Positions 38,222 through 46,476 of a stretch of 64,000 nucleotides of DNA are shown piece by piece (position 1 is the stretch's first letter; each line of letters starts with the position of its first letter). The position numbers were made by a program, and so were the translations under genes. Source of the stretch: Nocardia sp. (GTDB lineage: Bacteria; Actinomycetota; Actinomycetes; Mycobacteriales; Mycobacteriaceae). The stretch covers positions 1 to 64,000 of the forward strand of contig NZ_JAODNK010000199.1 in assembly GCF_025465275.1 (NCBI RefSeq). The letters are read 5' to 3'. The notes under the pieces were generated by a model. It did no database searches. It was not told the origin of the DNA and saw nothing but the letters and a program-made list of their open reading frames with translations.

Positions 38222-39073
38222 CTACCCGGAGAGATGGAAATTGCCGGAGGTGCCGTAGATGGCCAGCGAGATCAGCAGTGTCACCATGACTACCGAGATC
38301 AGCGAGGCCCGCACCGCATTACCTACCGCCACGCCCACACCGACCGGCCCGCCCGCGGCGTGATAGCCGTAATAGGTGTGGATCAGCATGACCGCTATGG
38401 CCATGAAGATCGCCTGCGCGAAGGACCAGAGGATATCGCTGGGGATGAGGAAAGTATCGAAGTAGTGGTCGTACACACCAGCCGACTGCCCGTAGATCAC
38501 CACGGTCGCAAAGCGACTCGCGAGGAACGAGCAAATGACAGCCAGCGAGTACAGCGGGATGATCGCGATGATGCCCGCCAGCATTCGGGTGCCCACCAGG
38601 AAGGGGATGGGCCGTATGGCCATCACCTCCAGGGCGTCGATCTCTTCAGAGACGCGCATGGCTCCCAATTGTGCGGTGGTGCCCGCTCCCAGCGTCGCCG
38701 CCAGGCCGATGCCCGAAATAACCGGCGCCGCAACACGAACGTTGATGAACGCAGCGAAGAAGCCGGTCAGGGCCTCGACACCGATATTGCCGAGTGAGCT
38801 GTAACCCTGCACGGCGATAGTGCCACCGGCGGCCAGGGTGAGGAACCCGACGATCACGACGGTGCCGCCGATGACGGCCAAAGCGCCGGTGCCCATGGCG
38901 ATCTCGGCAATCAGGCGGATTGTCTCGGTACGGTAGTGAATCAGAGCCTTCGGGACCGAGGCGATGGATCGTCCGTAGAACACCGCATGGTGGCCGACCG
39001 AATCGAGTCCCTCGGTAAAGCGCCGAAAGCGTTTGGTCACCTTCGGAAAACGAGATTGAATCACGAACGCCAT
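38222..39073 (-). CDS. yrbE4B: YrbE4B permease of the Mce4 sterol importer
   Basis: A 283-aa integral membrane MlaE/YrbE permease with about five transmembrane helices and the signature MRVSEEIDALEVMAIRPIPFLV, the EExDAL coupling-helix motif. Together with YrbE4A it forms the membrane channel of the ABC-type importer; the ATPase (MceG/MkL) is usually encoded elsewhere, as here. Start chosen at ATG 39073, four bases past the yrbE4A stop. Confidence 0.95.
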   Translation of the reverse strand: MAFVIQSRFPKVTKRFRRFTEGLDSVGHHAVFYGRSIASVPKALIHYRTETIRLIAEIAMGTGALAVIGGTVVIVGFLTLAAGGTIAVQGYSSLGNIGVEALTGFFAAFINVRVAAPVISGIGLAATLGAGTTAQLGAMRVSEEIDALEVMAIRPIPFLVGTRMLAGIIAIIPLYSLAVICSFLASRFATVVIYGQSAGVYDHYFDTFLIPSDILWSFAQAIFMAIAVMLIHTYYGYHAAGGPVGVGVAVGNAVRASLISVVMVTLLISLAIYGTSGNFHLSG

Positions 39074-39077
39074 CTGA

Positions 39078-39842
39078 TCACCGCGCCGTGAACTTGATGC
39101 CAACGGCGGTTACGACCACGTTGATAACGAACAGCGCCATGAAGGCGAAGACGACGGTCTGGTTCACTGCTTCGCCCACACTCTTGGGTCCGCCCTTGAC
39201 GTTTAGCCCCAGGTAGCACGCGACCAGACCGGCCACCAGGCCGAACAACGTGGCCTTCACTTCGGAGATGACCAGCTCCGGCAGATGCGTCAGCAGCGTG
39301 ATGCCGTTGACGAAGGCGCCGGGATTGACGCCCTGCAGGTACACCGAGAATACGAACCCGCCGAGAATACCGATCGTTGAGACCAGGCCGTTGAGCAGAA
39401 ACGCCACCATCATGGAAGCAAGCACACGGGGTACTACCAGGCGTTGAATCGGATCGATACCGAGCACCTTCATCGCATCGATCTCTTCGCGGATGGTGCG
39501 TGCACCGAGATCGGCGCAGACGGCGGTGGCTCCAGCTCCAGCGACGATGAGGACTGTGACCATGGGGCCGACCTGGGTGACCGAGCCGAACGCCGCAGCG
39601 GCTCCGGACAGATCGGCCGCGCCGATCTCTCGAAGCAGAATATTGAGGGTGAAGATCACCAGCACGGTGAACGGAATTGCCACCAACAGAGTCGGGACTA
39701 GGGACACCCGAGCAATGAACCAGGACTGATCGATGAATTCCCGTCGCTGAAACGGGCGCCGCACCGAGGCCCGGGCGACAGCGCCGGCGAGTTCGAAGAA
39801 CCCCCCGACCGCCCGTAGCGGTACAGCGAGGACGTCATTCAT
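39078..39842 (-). CDS. yrbE4A: YrbE4A permease, first gene of mce4
   Basis: A 254-aa MlaE/YrbE permease with the conserved RTIREEIDAMKVLGIDPIQRLV coupling motif and several transmembrane helices. First gene of the ten-gene mce4 operon for sterol import. ATG start with AGGAGGA upstream. About 75 bp upstream lies a KstR operator overlapping the -10 hexamer TAATCT, so the operon should be repressed by KstR and induced by cholesterol-derived CoA esters, as known for mce4. Confidence 0.95.
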   Translation of the reverse strand: MNDVLAVPLRAVGGFFELAGAVARASVRRPFQRREFIDQSWFIARVSLVPTLLVAIPFTVLVIFTLNILLREIGAADLSGAAAAFGSVTQVGPMVTVLIVAGAGATAVCADLGARTIREEIDAMKVLGIDPIQRLVVPRVLASMMVAFLLNGLVSTIGILGGFVFSVYLQGVNPGAFVNGITLLTHLPELVISEVKATLFGLVAGLVACYLGLNVKGGPKSVGEAVNQTVVFAFMALFVINVVVTAVGIKFTAR

Positions 39843-39916
39843 TCCCGCGATTCCTCCTGACCCTGCCTAGCTATAGCTTCCGAGATCTGAATGTGATCTC
39901 GGTCCCGCCCGAAGAT

Positions 39917-39930
39917 TAGAACACGTTCCA
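39917..39930. promoter_or_regulatory. KstR-type operator of mce4
   Basis: TAGAACACGTTCCA fits TnnAACnnGTTnnA. On the minus strand the end of GTTCTA runs into TAATCT, a TANNNT -10 hexamer for yrbE4A. KstR control of mce4 is established in mycobacteria and rhodococci. Confidence 0.85.
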
Positions 39931-39994
39931 GTGCCCTCCGGGAAGGCTTCGACGGTTTTGAACAGGTCATCTTTCTGAACTGCTGTCCAGTTTC

Positions 39995-40008
39995 GAGAAC
40001 GTGTTCAC
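39995..40008. promoter_or_regulatory. imperfect KstR-like site
   Basis: GAGAACGTGTTCAC keeps the AACnnGTT core but loses both outer T/A bases. It lies 65 bp beyond the good mce4 operator and could be an auxiliary site or chance. Confidence 0.35.
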
Positions 40009-40103
40009 CCCGTGAGGACTACCACAGCTGTGCCGCCTTTGTGAGGCGCCACACATAGATGATCCCCATTCCTACCAATGATTGATCGCGTGATCAACCT
40101 GGG

Positions 40104-40125
40104 CGCGGGGGTGAAACCCCCCGCG
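40104..40125. terminator. hairpin downstream of hsd4A
   Basis: CGCGGGGG (40104-40111) and CCCCCGCG (40118-40125) with a six-base loop, 20 bases past the hsd4A stop. No U-run, so a weaker candidate. The 302 bases between hsd4A and yrbE4A otherwise hold only the two operators. Confidence 0.6.
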
Positions 40126-40144
40126 ACCGGCACATGAGGTTGAA

Positions 40145-41047
40145 CTAGCCGAGATCCATCAGCGCCGACGCCGAAAATGTGGCGCCCGAAGGACGTTCGG
40201 CGAAATACCCGCCGAGGGAGGCTGCCAGACCCTCGCGGGTCCACTCGCCCTCGGCGTCGAAACGCTGTTCCACCACGGGTGCGGCCATGAGCGCCACCAT
40301 GGGGCCGTACACGACGAACAGCTGTCCACTGACGGCCGCGGCGGCCGGGGAGGCCAGGAAGGCCACCAGGCGTGCCACGTGATCAGGGGAGAGCGGATCC
40401 GGACCCTCTTCGGGGGCTGCCGAGAAGACCTTTTCGGTCATCGAGGTCCGGGCGCGCGGCGCGATCGCATTGGCGGTGACACCGAAGGCCGACAGCGCAC
40501 GCGATGCCGACAGCGTCAGTGCGGTGATACCCGCCTTGGCGGCGCCGTAATTGGCCTGGCCCGCGGGGCCGAGCAGTCCGGCCTCGGACGAGGTGTTGAC
40601 GATGCGGCCGTAGACCGGCGCGCCCGCTTCCTTCGACTTGGCCCGCCAGTACGCGCCCGCATTGCGGGTGAGCAGGAAGTGCCCGCGCAGATGCACCGCG
40701 ATGACGGCGTCGAAATCCTCGTCGGACATGTTGAACAGCATCTTGTCCCGGGTGATACCGGCATTGTTGACGATGATGTCCAGTCCGCCGAAGGTTTCCT
40801 CGGCGGTCTGCAGCAGGGCGTCGGCGGTGGACCGCTCGGCAATGCTGCCCGCGACGAATTCGGCCTTGGCGCCGAGCGCGCGAATGTCGGCGAGGGTTGC
40901 GCTGACCGCGTCGTTCTCGGCAAGGTCGTTCACAATGACCGAAGCACCGGCCCGGGCCAGCTCGAGGGCTTCGGCCCGGCCCAGCCCGGCACCAGCGCCG
41001 GTGACGATGGCCACTCGGCCGGCAAGACTCACATCAGTTTCGCTCAC
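40145..41047 (-). CDS. hsd4A: 17-beta-HSD-type SDR Hsd4A
   Basis: A 300-aa SDR of the HSD17B4 type with TGAGAGLGRAEALELARAGA, NDLAE, NNAGITRD, Ser in IVNTSSEAG, and YGAAK, then a family-specific C-terminal extension. In M. tuberculosis the protein at this position (Rv3502c) is a steroid 17-beta-hydroxysteroid dehydrogenase / side-chain 3-hydroxyacyl-CoA dehydrogenase, and the position between mce4 and fdxD is the same here. It starts with GTG 41047 without a ribosome site; a TAGAGT -10 lies seven bases upstream and overlaps a KstR box, so the message is probably leaderless and sterol-induced. Confidence 0.9.
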   Translation of the reverse strand: MSETDVSLAGRVAIVTGAGAGLGRAEALELARAGASVIVNDLAENDAVSATLADIRALGAKAEFVAGSIAERSTADALLQTAEETFGGLDIIVNNAGITRDKMLFNMSDEDFDAVIAVHLRGHFLLTRNAGAYWRAKSKEAGAPVYGRIVNTSSEAGLLGPAGQANYGAAKAGITALTLSASRALSAFGVTANAIAPRARTSMTEKVFSAAPEEGPDPLSPDHVARLVAFLASPAAAAVSGQLFVVYGPMVALMAAPVVEQRFDAEGEWTREGLAASLGGYFAERPSGATFSASALMDLG

Positions 41048-41058
41048 CGGGCCGACTC

Positions 41059-41072
41059 TAGAACGTGTTACA
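41059..41072. promoter_or_regulatory. KstR-type operator of hsd4A
   Basis: TAGAACGTGTTACA fits TnnAACnnGTTnnA. On the minus strand its end merges with TAGAGT, a -10 hexamer placed seven bases before the GTG start codon. Confidence 0.85.
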
Positions 41073-41092
41073 CCCGGCGAGCAAGACTGGGT

Positions 41093-41281
41093 TCAGACCA
41101 GCTTCAAGGCCGCCTTGGGGCACTGCGCCACTGCCGTCTTCACATCTTCCTCATCGCCCGGGGCCACCTCGGCGCCAATGATGTGCAGGACGTCGTCATC
41201 ATCGAGTTCGAACACGTCGGGAGCGATTCCGACACAGATTCCGTTCGCCTCGCACTGGTCGAGATCAACAGTGACCTTCAT
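41093..41281 (-). CDS. fdxD: ferredoxin FdxD
   Basis: A 62-aa acidic ferredoxin with DQCEANGICVGIAPDVFEL and a distal QCPKAAL, the three-cysteine pattern of a [3Fe-4S] cluster. It matches Rv3503c by place and size and probably passes electrons to sterol P450s such as CYP125. Start at ATG 41281 because AAGGAG lies seven bases upstream; an in-frame ATG at 41299 has no ribosome site. Confidence 0.93.
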   Translation of the reverse strand: MKVTVDLDQCEANGICVGIAPDVFELDDDDVLHIIGAEVAPGDEEDVKTAVAQCPKAALKLV

Positions 41282-41368
41282 AGCCAACTCCTTTGCCACA
41301 ACAGTGGGCCGAGCCTAACAACACCAGCCCCACAGGGATAGCAAGCGCGGCCTTACAGGGTCAGATAC

Positions 41369-41382
41369 TGGAACATGTTTCA
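41369..41382. promoter_or_regulatory. KstR-type operator between fdxD and fadE26
   Basis: TGGAACATGTTTCA fits TnnAACnnGTTnnA. It lies in the 274-bp divergent space and can serve both fdxD (minus) and fadE26 (plus). Confidence 0.8.
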
Positions 41383-41424
41383 GTCCATATGCAATGATCG
41401 GACCAGCCCAAAGGTTCGTGGCCC

Positions 41425-41503
41425 GTCTCGTTCTGGACTGAGTGGAGCGGGGGAGCGAAGCGGAGGAGCGAAGCGGAGGAGCGGAGGGAGGGAAGAACGA
41501 GAC
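41425..41503 (+). repeat. leader with 10-bp inverted arms around GAGCGAAGCGG repeats
   Basis: GTCTCGTTCT (41425-41434) and AGAACGAGAC (41494-41503) are perfectly complementary and enclose a purine-rich stretch that repeats GGAGCGAAGCGGA. It lies in the fadE26 5' leader, ending about 50 bases before the start codon. Confidence 0.6.
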
Positions 41504-41555
41504 CTCCAGGGCCGCGAACCCGCCGCGCCGCAGGCGCGGCAGAAAGGAAACAGCT

Positions 41556-42743
41556 ATGCGGATCGCATACACGCCGCAACAGGAACAGCTGCGTGCTGAG
41601 CTGCGTGAGTATTTCGCCCGTCTGATCACTCCGGAACGCCGGGCGGCGCTGTCGGCCCAGACCGGCGAGTACGGCGAGGGCAATGTCTACCGCGAGGTCG
41701 TCGAGGAGATGGGCCGCGACGGCTGGCTGGCCCTCGGCTGGCCGAAGGAGTACGGCGGCCAGGACCGGCCCACCATGGATCAGCTGATCTTCACCGACGA
41801 GGCCGCCATCGCCGGCGCCCCGGTGCCGTTCCTGACCATCAACTCCGTCGCGCCGACCATCATGCATTACGGCACCGAGGAGCAGAAGCAGTTCTTCCTG
41901 CCGAAGATCGCCGCGGGCAAGCTGCACTTCGCCATCGGCTACTCCGAGCCGAGTGCGGGCACCGACCTCGCGTCGCTGCGCACCGGTGCGGTCCGGGACG
42001 GCGACGAGTGGATCATCAACGGCCAGAAGATGTGGACCTCCCTCATCGCCTACGCCGATTACATCTGGCTCGCCGCCCGTACGGATCCGAATGCCAAGAA
42101 GCACAAGGGCATTTCGATGTTCATCCTGCCGACCACGGCGGAGGGTTTCTCCTGGACGCCGGTGCACACCATGGCCGGTCCGGACACCAGCGCCACCTAT
42201 TACCAGGATGTGCGGGTCAAGCACTCGGACATGGTCGGGCCGGAAAACGGCGGCTGGTCGCTGATCACCAATCAGCTCAACCACGAGCGCGTCGCGCTGA
42301 CCTCCGCCGCACCGCTGACGTTCGCGGTCGATCAGGTCACCGAGTGGGCGCGGAACACCAAGAACTCCAATGGTTCCCGCGTCATCGACCAGGAATGGGT
42401 GCAGATCCTCCTGGCCCGCGCGCACGCCAAGGTCGAATACCTGAAGCTGATGAACTGGGAGCTCGCCTCCGGGGCCGACGCGGGTGCCGCGCCGCGCCCG
42501 TGGAACGCCTCCACCTGCAAGGTGTACGGCACCGAACTCTCCACCGAGGTGTACCGCGCCCTCATGGAGGTGCTCGGGCCGCAGGGTTACCTGCGCCAGG
42601 ACTCCGCCGGAGCGCAGCTGCGTGGCCGCATGGAGCGCATGCACCGCGCCTGCCTGATCCTCACCTTCGGCGGCGGCACCAATGAGGTGCAGCGCGACAT
42701 CATCGCCATGACCGCCCTCAAGCAGCCGGCCTCAGCGCGCTGA
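41556..42743 (+). CDS. fadE26: FadE26/ChsE4 steroid acyl-CoA dehydrogenase subunit
   Basis: A 395-aa acyl-CoA dehydrogenase beginning MRIAYTPQQEQLRAELREYF, with FAIGYSEPSAGTDLASLRT, MWTSLIAYADYIWLAARTDP and FGGGTNEVQRDIIAMTAL. In M. tuberculosis FadE26 (Rv3504) pairs with FadE27 as ChsE4-ChsE5 to dehydrogenate 3-oxo-cholest-4-en-26-oyl-CoA, the first beta-oxidation step on the sterol side chain. ATG 41556 follows AAAGGA by about eight bases; the open frame upstream covers the repeat-rich leader. It is preceded by a KstR box and followed 25 bp later by fadE27. A paralogous pair lies in the PKS operon. Confidence 0.95.
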   Translation: MRIAYTPQQEQLRAELREYFARLITPERRAALSAQTGEYGEGNVYREVVEEMGRDGWLALGWPKEYGGQDRPTMDQLIFTDEAAIAGAPVPFLTINSVAPTIMHYGTEEQKQFFLPKIAAGKLHFAIGYSEPSAGTDLASLRTGAVRDGDEWIINGQKMWTSLIAYADYIWLAARTDPNAKKHKGISMFILPTTAEGFSWTPVHTMAGPDTSATYYQDVRVKHSDMVGPENGGWSLITNQLNHERVALTSAAPLTFAVDQVTEWARNTKNSNGSRVIDQEWVQILLARAHAKVEYLKLMNWELASGADAGAAPRPWNASTCKVYGTELSTEVYRALMEVLGPQGYLRQDSAGAQLRGRMERMHRACLILTFGGGTNEVQRDIIAMTALKQPASAR

Positions 42744-42768
42744 CCATCCTGAAATCGAGGTAACCATC

Positions 42769-43890
42769 ATGGATTTCACTCTTACCGAAGCGCAGCAAGA
42801 TCTGGCCCGGCTCACCGCCGAGGTGACCGGCAAGCTCGTCACCGCCGATCGGCTGCGTGAGCTGGACAAGAACACGGACGCGTCCGGGAACACCACGCTG
42901 CGCTTCGACGAATCGCTGTGGAGCTCGCTCGCCGAGACCGGCGTGCTGGCCGCGGCGCTGCCGGAAACGGTGGACGGCAGCGGCTTCGGCGTGCTGGAGC
43001 AGACGTCGATCCTGCGGGAACTCGGCAAGTCCGTCGCACCCGTGCCCTACCTGTGGTCCATCGTGCTCGGCGCAGGCGCGCTGGCGCAGTTCGGCTCCGA
43101 GGACCAGCGCAAACTGGCCGCGCAGGCCGGGACCGGCGAGACCGTCCTCACCGCCGCGCTGAGCGAAGAGCGCAATTGGGAACCGGCCAAGCCCGTCACC
43201 ACCGCCGCCGACAATGGCGGCTGGCAGCTCACCGGGCTCAAGACCACCGTGCCGTTCGCCCGGCAGGCGGCACGAATCCTGGTGTCCGCCAGCGTCGACG
43301 GCTCCCCCGCCGTCTTCCTGGTCGACCCGTCGCACACCTCGGTGCGCATCGAGGACCAGATCGTCACCGACCGCACCCCCGAGGCCGAGATCGAATTCGC
43401 CGGTACCCCCGCCGAATTGGTCGGCACCCTGGAGCAGGGCGCCGAAGTCCTGAACTGGCTGCTCGAGCGGGCCTGGCTCGGCCTGGCCGCCACCCAGCTC
43501 GGCACCCTCGAAAAGGGCCTCGAGCTGGTCGCCGACTACGCCCGCGAGCGCGAGCAGTTCAGCAAGAAGATCGGCAGCTTCCAGGCCGTGGCCCAGCGCC
43601 TCGCCGACGCCTACATCGACGTGCAGGGTGTGCGCCTGGCCGTCCAGCAGGCCGCCTGGCTGCTGTCGGAGGGTCTGCCCGCCACCGCGGAAGTCCACAC
43701 CGCCAAGTTCTGGGCCGCCGACGCCGGTCACCGCGTCGCCCACACCGTCGTGCACGTGCACGGTGGCGTCGGCATCGACCGCGATCACATCGTCAACCAG
43801 TACTTCACCGCCGCCAAGCACAATGAATTCGCCCTCGGCGGCGCACACGACCACCTGCGCGCACTCGGTGGCCTGCTCGCCGCCAACTGA
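42769..43890 (+). CDS. fadE27: FadE27/ChsE5 steroid acyl-CoA dehydrogenase subunit
   Basis: A 373-aa partner of FadE26, starting MDFTLTEAQQDLARLTAEV and containing AREREQFSKKIGSFQAVAQRLAD and HVHGGVGIDRDHIVNQYF. In the known ChsE4-ChsE5 heterotetramer both subunits build the shared FAD sites. GAGG precedes the ATG; 25 bp after fadE26. A good terminator follows. Matches Rv3505 by position. Confidence 0.95.
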   Translation: MDFTLTEAQQDLARLTAEVTGKLVTADRLRELDKNTDASGNTTLRFDESLWSSLAETGVLAAALPETVDGSGFGVLEQTSILRELGKSVAPVPYLWSIVLGAGALAQFGSEDQRKLAAQAGTGETVLTAALSEERNWEPAKPVTTAADNGGWQLTGLKTTVPFARQAARILVSASVDGSPAVFLVDPSHTSVRIEDQIVTDRTPEAEIEFAGTPAELVGTLEQGAEVLNWLLERAWLGLAATQLGTLEKGLELVADYAREREQFSKKIGSFQAVAQRLADAYIDVQGVRLAVQQAAWLLSEGLPATAEVHTAKFWAADAGHRVAHTVVHVHGGVGIDRDHIVNQYFTAAKHNEFALGGAHDHLRALGGLLAAN

Positions 43891-43920
43891 CCCGGCGAGC
43901 GCACCACAGCTACGAATAAC

Positions 43921-43956
43921 CAAGGGCGGCAGCACCATTCGGTGCCGCCGCCCTTG
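43921..43956. terminator. terminator after fadE27
   Basis: CAAGGGCGGC-AGCACC (43921-43936) pairs with GGTGCCGCCGCCCTTG (43941-43956) apart from one mismatch, around loop ATTC. Thirty bases beyond the fadE27 stop. Confidence 0.85.
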
Positions 43957-44101
43957 TTGCGGGTGCGGCCGCCACGCCGATCACGTCATCGGCCCTGCCC
44001 GGTTCGATTCGATGCACCACCGGCCGAGCGCAGATCGGAGCTCCCAATTCCCCTGCGACAGTGGCCGATTTGCACTCGGCGGCAATGGTCACCGCCCGTC
44101 A

Positions 44102-44190
44102 GCGGCCGGAAATGAATTCCGCGCGCGGACATTCGGCAGCGGGAAAAAGCTGCCCGCATTTCCTTCCGCGCGCGGAATTTCTCCGCGGCC
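44102..44190. repeat. nested inverted repeat in the fadE27 3' region
   Basis: AATTCCGCGCGCGG (44115-44128) and CCGCGCGCGGAATT (44166-44179) are perfectly complementary, with further outer pairing of GCGGCCGG-like ends. The 484 bases between fadE27 and the next gene hold this, the terminator and the 28-bp inverted repeat, and no gene. Confidence 0.65.
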
Positions 44191-44237
44191 GGTAAGAATA
44201 TGTGGCAAATCCGCCCCGTCATCGAGGACCCCGCCCC

Positions 44238-44320
44238 GTCATCCCGGCGTGCTTGTGGCCGGGATCCACGACGGCTCAGCTGGTTCCGGTTCATCCCGGC
44301 CACAAGCGTGCCGGGATGAC
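44238..44320. repeat. 28-bp inverted repeat of the GTCATCCCGG type
   Basis: Two arms, 44238-44265 and 44293-44320, match in 26 of 28 positions as inverted copies. They begin and end with GTCATCCCGGC and read through GCTTGTGGCCGGGAT. Similar CGTCATCCCGGC...TTGGCCGGGATCC elements are, as I recall, widespread between genes in Nocardia and Rhodococcus. Mobile or REP-like origin is inference. Confidence 0.75.
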
Positions 44321-44374
44321 GAGGGTTTTCACCTCGGCCCGACGGGCCGGCTCAGACCCTCATCACAGGGCGGC

Positions 44375-45070
44375 TCAGGGCACCAGGGGGCCGGCCAGCA
44401 CGCGCTCACCGGCGGTCCGGTCGCCGCCCCAGGTGAGGGACGGATCGCCGGCGGGCTTGCGCTGCCAGAGGGCGAGCAGCAGATCCGATGCGGCTCCGGC
44501 GATTTCGGCGACCGGCTCGCCGGGGCCGTAGACCCAGCTCTCGGCGATATCGGTGGCGCGGACGTGCAATGCCACCTCCGGTTCGGTGGCCAGGCCGCGC
44601 TTGATCATGCGCGGGGCGAAGAGTTCGAAGACCTCGGTGATGCCATCGACGGCCAGGTCGGTGTCGAACGGGTCGGCGGCGCCGAACGTGTGCTGGCCGT
44701 CCCACAGGTGCATGAGGGTCTCGTGCGCGCGGCGGCGGCGCCAGAAGGCGACGGTGCGCGGCATGGTGCTGGAGAAGGTCCACGCTTCCTGATCCGGCTC
44801 GCCGGACAACACCGCGACCATCGCGTCGGCGGTCTCTTCGTACCACTCACGCAGCGCGGCAGCCTCTTTCGGAGCAGCCTCGACCTGCCGGTCACCGCGC
44901 AGCTCGCTCACCGCGGTCACCACCCACAGATTCCCGTTGCCGACGTGGTCGGCGAGGTCGTAGAAGGTCCATTCGGCGCAGGACGGTACCGGCGCCCCGA
45001 GATCGGTGTCCACGGTGATGAGATCGCCGAAGGCGGTCAGCTTCGCGCAGAGCAGAGCCAGGTAATCCAT
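44375..45070 (-). CDS. DinB-like mycothiol-dependent maleylpyruvate isomerase-family protein
   Basis: A 231-aa protein of the mycothiol maleylpyruvate isomerase / DinB four-helix superfamily. Metal-ligand-like histidines occur in YDLADHVGNGN and RAHETLMHLWDGQ, the usual spacing for this fold, and a C-terminal MDMPI domain follows (AESWVYGPGEPVAEIAGAASDLLLALWQR). These proteins use mycothiol in thiol-dependent isomerisation or detoxification, but most are uncharacterised. Start at ATG 45070, the usual family N-terminus (ALLCAKLTAFGDL). It is separated from the sterol genes by repeats and has no KstR box. Confidence 0.75.
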   Translation of the reverse strand: MDYLALLCAKLTAFGDLITVDTDLGAPVPSCAEWTFYDLADHVGNGNLWVVTAVSELRGDRQVEAAPKEAAALREWYEETADAMVAVLSGEPDQEAWTFSSTMPRTVAFWRRRRAHETLMHLWDGQHTFGAADPFDTDLAVDGITEVFELFAPRMIKRGLATEPEVALHVRATDIAESWVYGPGEPVAEIAGAASDLLLALWQRKPAGDPSLTWGGDRTAGERVLAGPLVP

Positions 45071-45140
45071 GCCTGTCACGGTAAACCGGACAGACCCGGA
45101 GCACACGCCGAGGCACGAACACCTGCGTGTTCCCGGAAAA

Positions 45141-46337
45141 TCAGGATTCCATTTCGCGAACCGGGAAGATGCGCTCGAACACCGGGTCCGGGTGATCGGG
45201 TGAGGGCTCCAATTCATTCATGAGCAGATCGCTCATGGCATCGCGGCGCAGCACCCGGCCCAGCTCGGCGGCGGCGCGATAGTAGGCGGGCGTGCGCAGC
45301 ACGCGCCGGACCGCGGCGGTGATCTGCTGCGGGGACGCGGTGCGCGACAGCGTGATTCCGGCATGGTGCGCCCGCACCCGGGCGGCATTGTCGGCGTGGT
45401 CCCGCCCGTGTGGCAGCAGCACCACGGGCAGATCGGCGGCGAAGGCCTTGACCAGGGTGCCGTGCCCGCCGTGCGTGACCACCAGGCTGGCGTGCCGCAT
45501 GAGCTCCTGATGCGGCGCGGCGGCCAGCACCTCCACATTCACCGGTGCGGTGATATCGGCGGGATCGACGGCGGGCCCGGTTGTCACAATGGCACGCACC
45601 GGGAGCTGGCCGAGCGCATCGGTGATCCGCTGCAGGCATTCGGTCTGGCGCTGTGCGGTGGTGGACAGCGATACCAGCACCAGCGGATCGCCGCCCTCGG
45701 GCAGCGCCCATTCCGCATTCCTGGTCCAGAACGGATCGTCCAGGATGGGGCCGACACAGCGCACTCCGTCCGGCCGCTGGGCCGGGAAATCGAAAGCCTC
45801 GCTGGACAGTACGAGCTGCCGGTGCGCCAGCTGCACCTGATCCTGATAGTGCGCCAGCCGTTCCAGACCGAAATCCGCGCGCAGGGCATTGAGTTGCGGC
45901 AGCAGTTCCTGATCCCAGCGCCGCTGCACCATGGAACCCACGACCCGGTCCCGCCAGCGGCCGACCGGGCCGTCCGCACGGCCGAATCCGGTGCCGGGCG
46001 GCGGACCGCCCTCGACCGGCAGCGGGTAGATGCCCGGAATCAGCACCATGAACGGCAGCTCGCGCGCCTGCGCGGCCACCATGGCGCCGAAGGCGAAGTA
46101 GGAGGCGAGCACCAGATCCGGTCGCTCCCCGTCGATTTCGGCGACGGTATCACGGGCATATCCCGCCCCGGCCCGCGAGCGCAGCCGCGCCCCCGTCGCT
46201 GTCACCTCCGCGGCCAGGGACTCCTCGGCGAGCACGGTGACCCGGTGCCCACGGTCGACGAGCCTGCGCACCACGCCCAGCTCCGGCGGCACGGTCCCGC
46301 CGCTGCCGGTGAGGGCGACCAGGTAGCTGTACTTCAT
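45141..46337 (-). CDS. GT1-family (MGT-type) glycosyltransferase
   Basis: A 398-aa GT-B glycosyltransferase related to macrolide and antibiotic glycosyltransferases. The donor-binding end has VVTHGGHGTLVKAFAADLPVVLLPHGRDHADNAARV, the UDP-glycosyltransferase signature, and the N-terminal half starts with YLVALTGSGGTVPPELGVVRRLVDRGHRV. It would transfer a sugar to a small lipophilic acceptor. GAGGAGG precedes ATG 46337. It stands alone, convergent with no partner, so the acceptor is unknown; a link to sterols or the polyketide island is possible but unsupported. Confidence 0.85.
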   Translation of the reverse strand: MKYSYLVALTGSGGTVPPELGVVRRLVDRGHRVTVLAEESLAAEVTATGARLRSRAGAGYARDTVAEIDGERPDLVLASYFAFGAMVAAQARELPFMVLIPGIYPLPVEGGPPPGTGFGRADGPVGRWRDRVVGSMVQRRWDQELLPQLNALRADFGLERLAHYQDQVQLAHRQLVLSSEAFDFPAQRPDGVRCVGPILDDPFWTRNAEWALPEGGDPLVLVSLSTTAQRQTECLQRITDALGQLPVRAIVTTGPAVDPADITAPVNVEVLAAAPHQELMRHASLVVTHGGHGTLVKAFAADLPVVLLPHGRDHADNAARVRAHHAGITLSRTASPQQITAAVRRVLRTPAYYRAAAELGRVLRRDAMSDLLMNELEPSPDHPDPVFERIFPVREMES

Positions 46338-46476
46338 CGGGCACCTCCTCCCCCGCCACTCTGTCACGGTCAGCGGTCGCGCGTCCACGCACCGATGAGT
46401 TTCCCGGGGCAGGTCCGTCCTCACCTATGACACCCACGGACACGCAAAGAGTTTGCGGATGAGAGGACGAAACGCC

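Noticed and set aside
40005..40244. 79-codon minus-strand frame downstream of hsd4A
   Set aside because: Starts inside hsd4A in another frame and crosses the hairpin; no domain.
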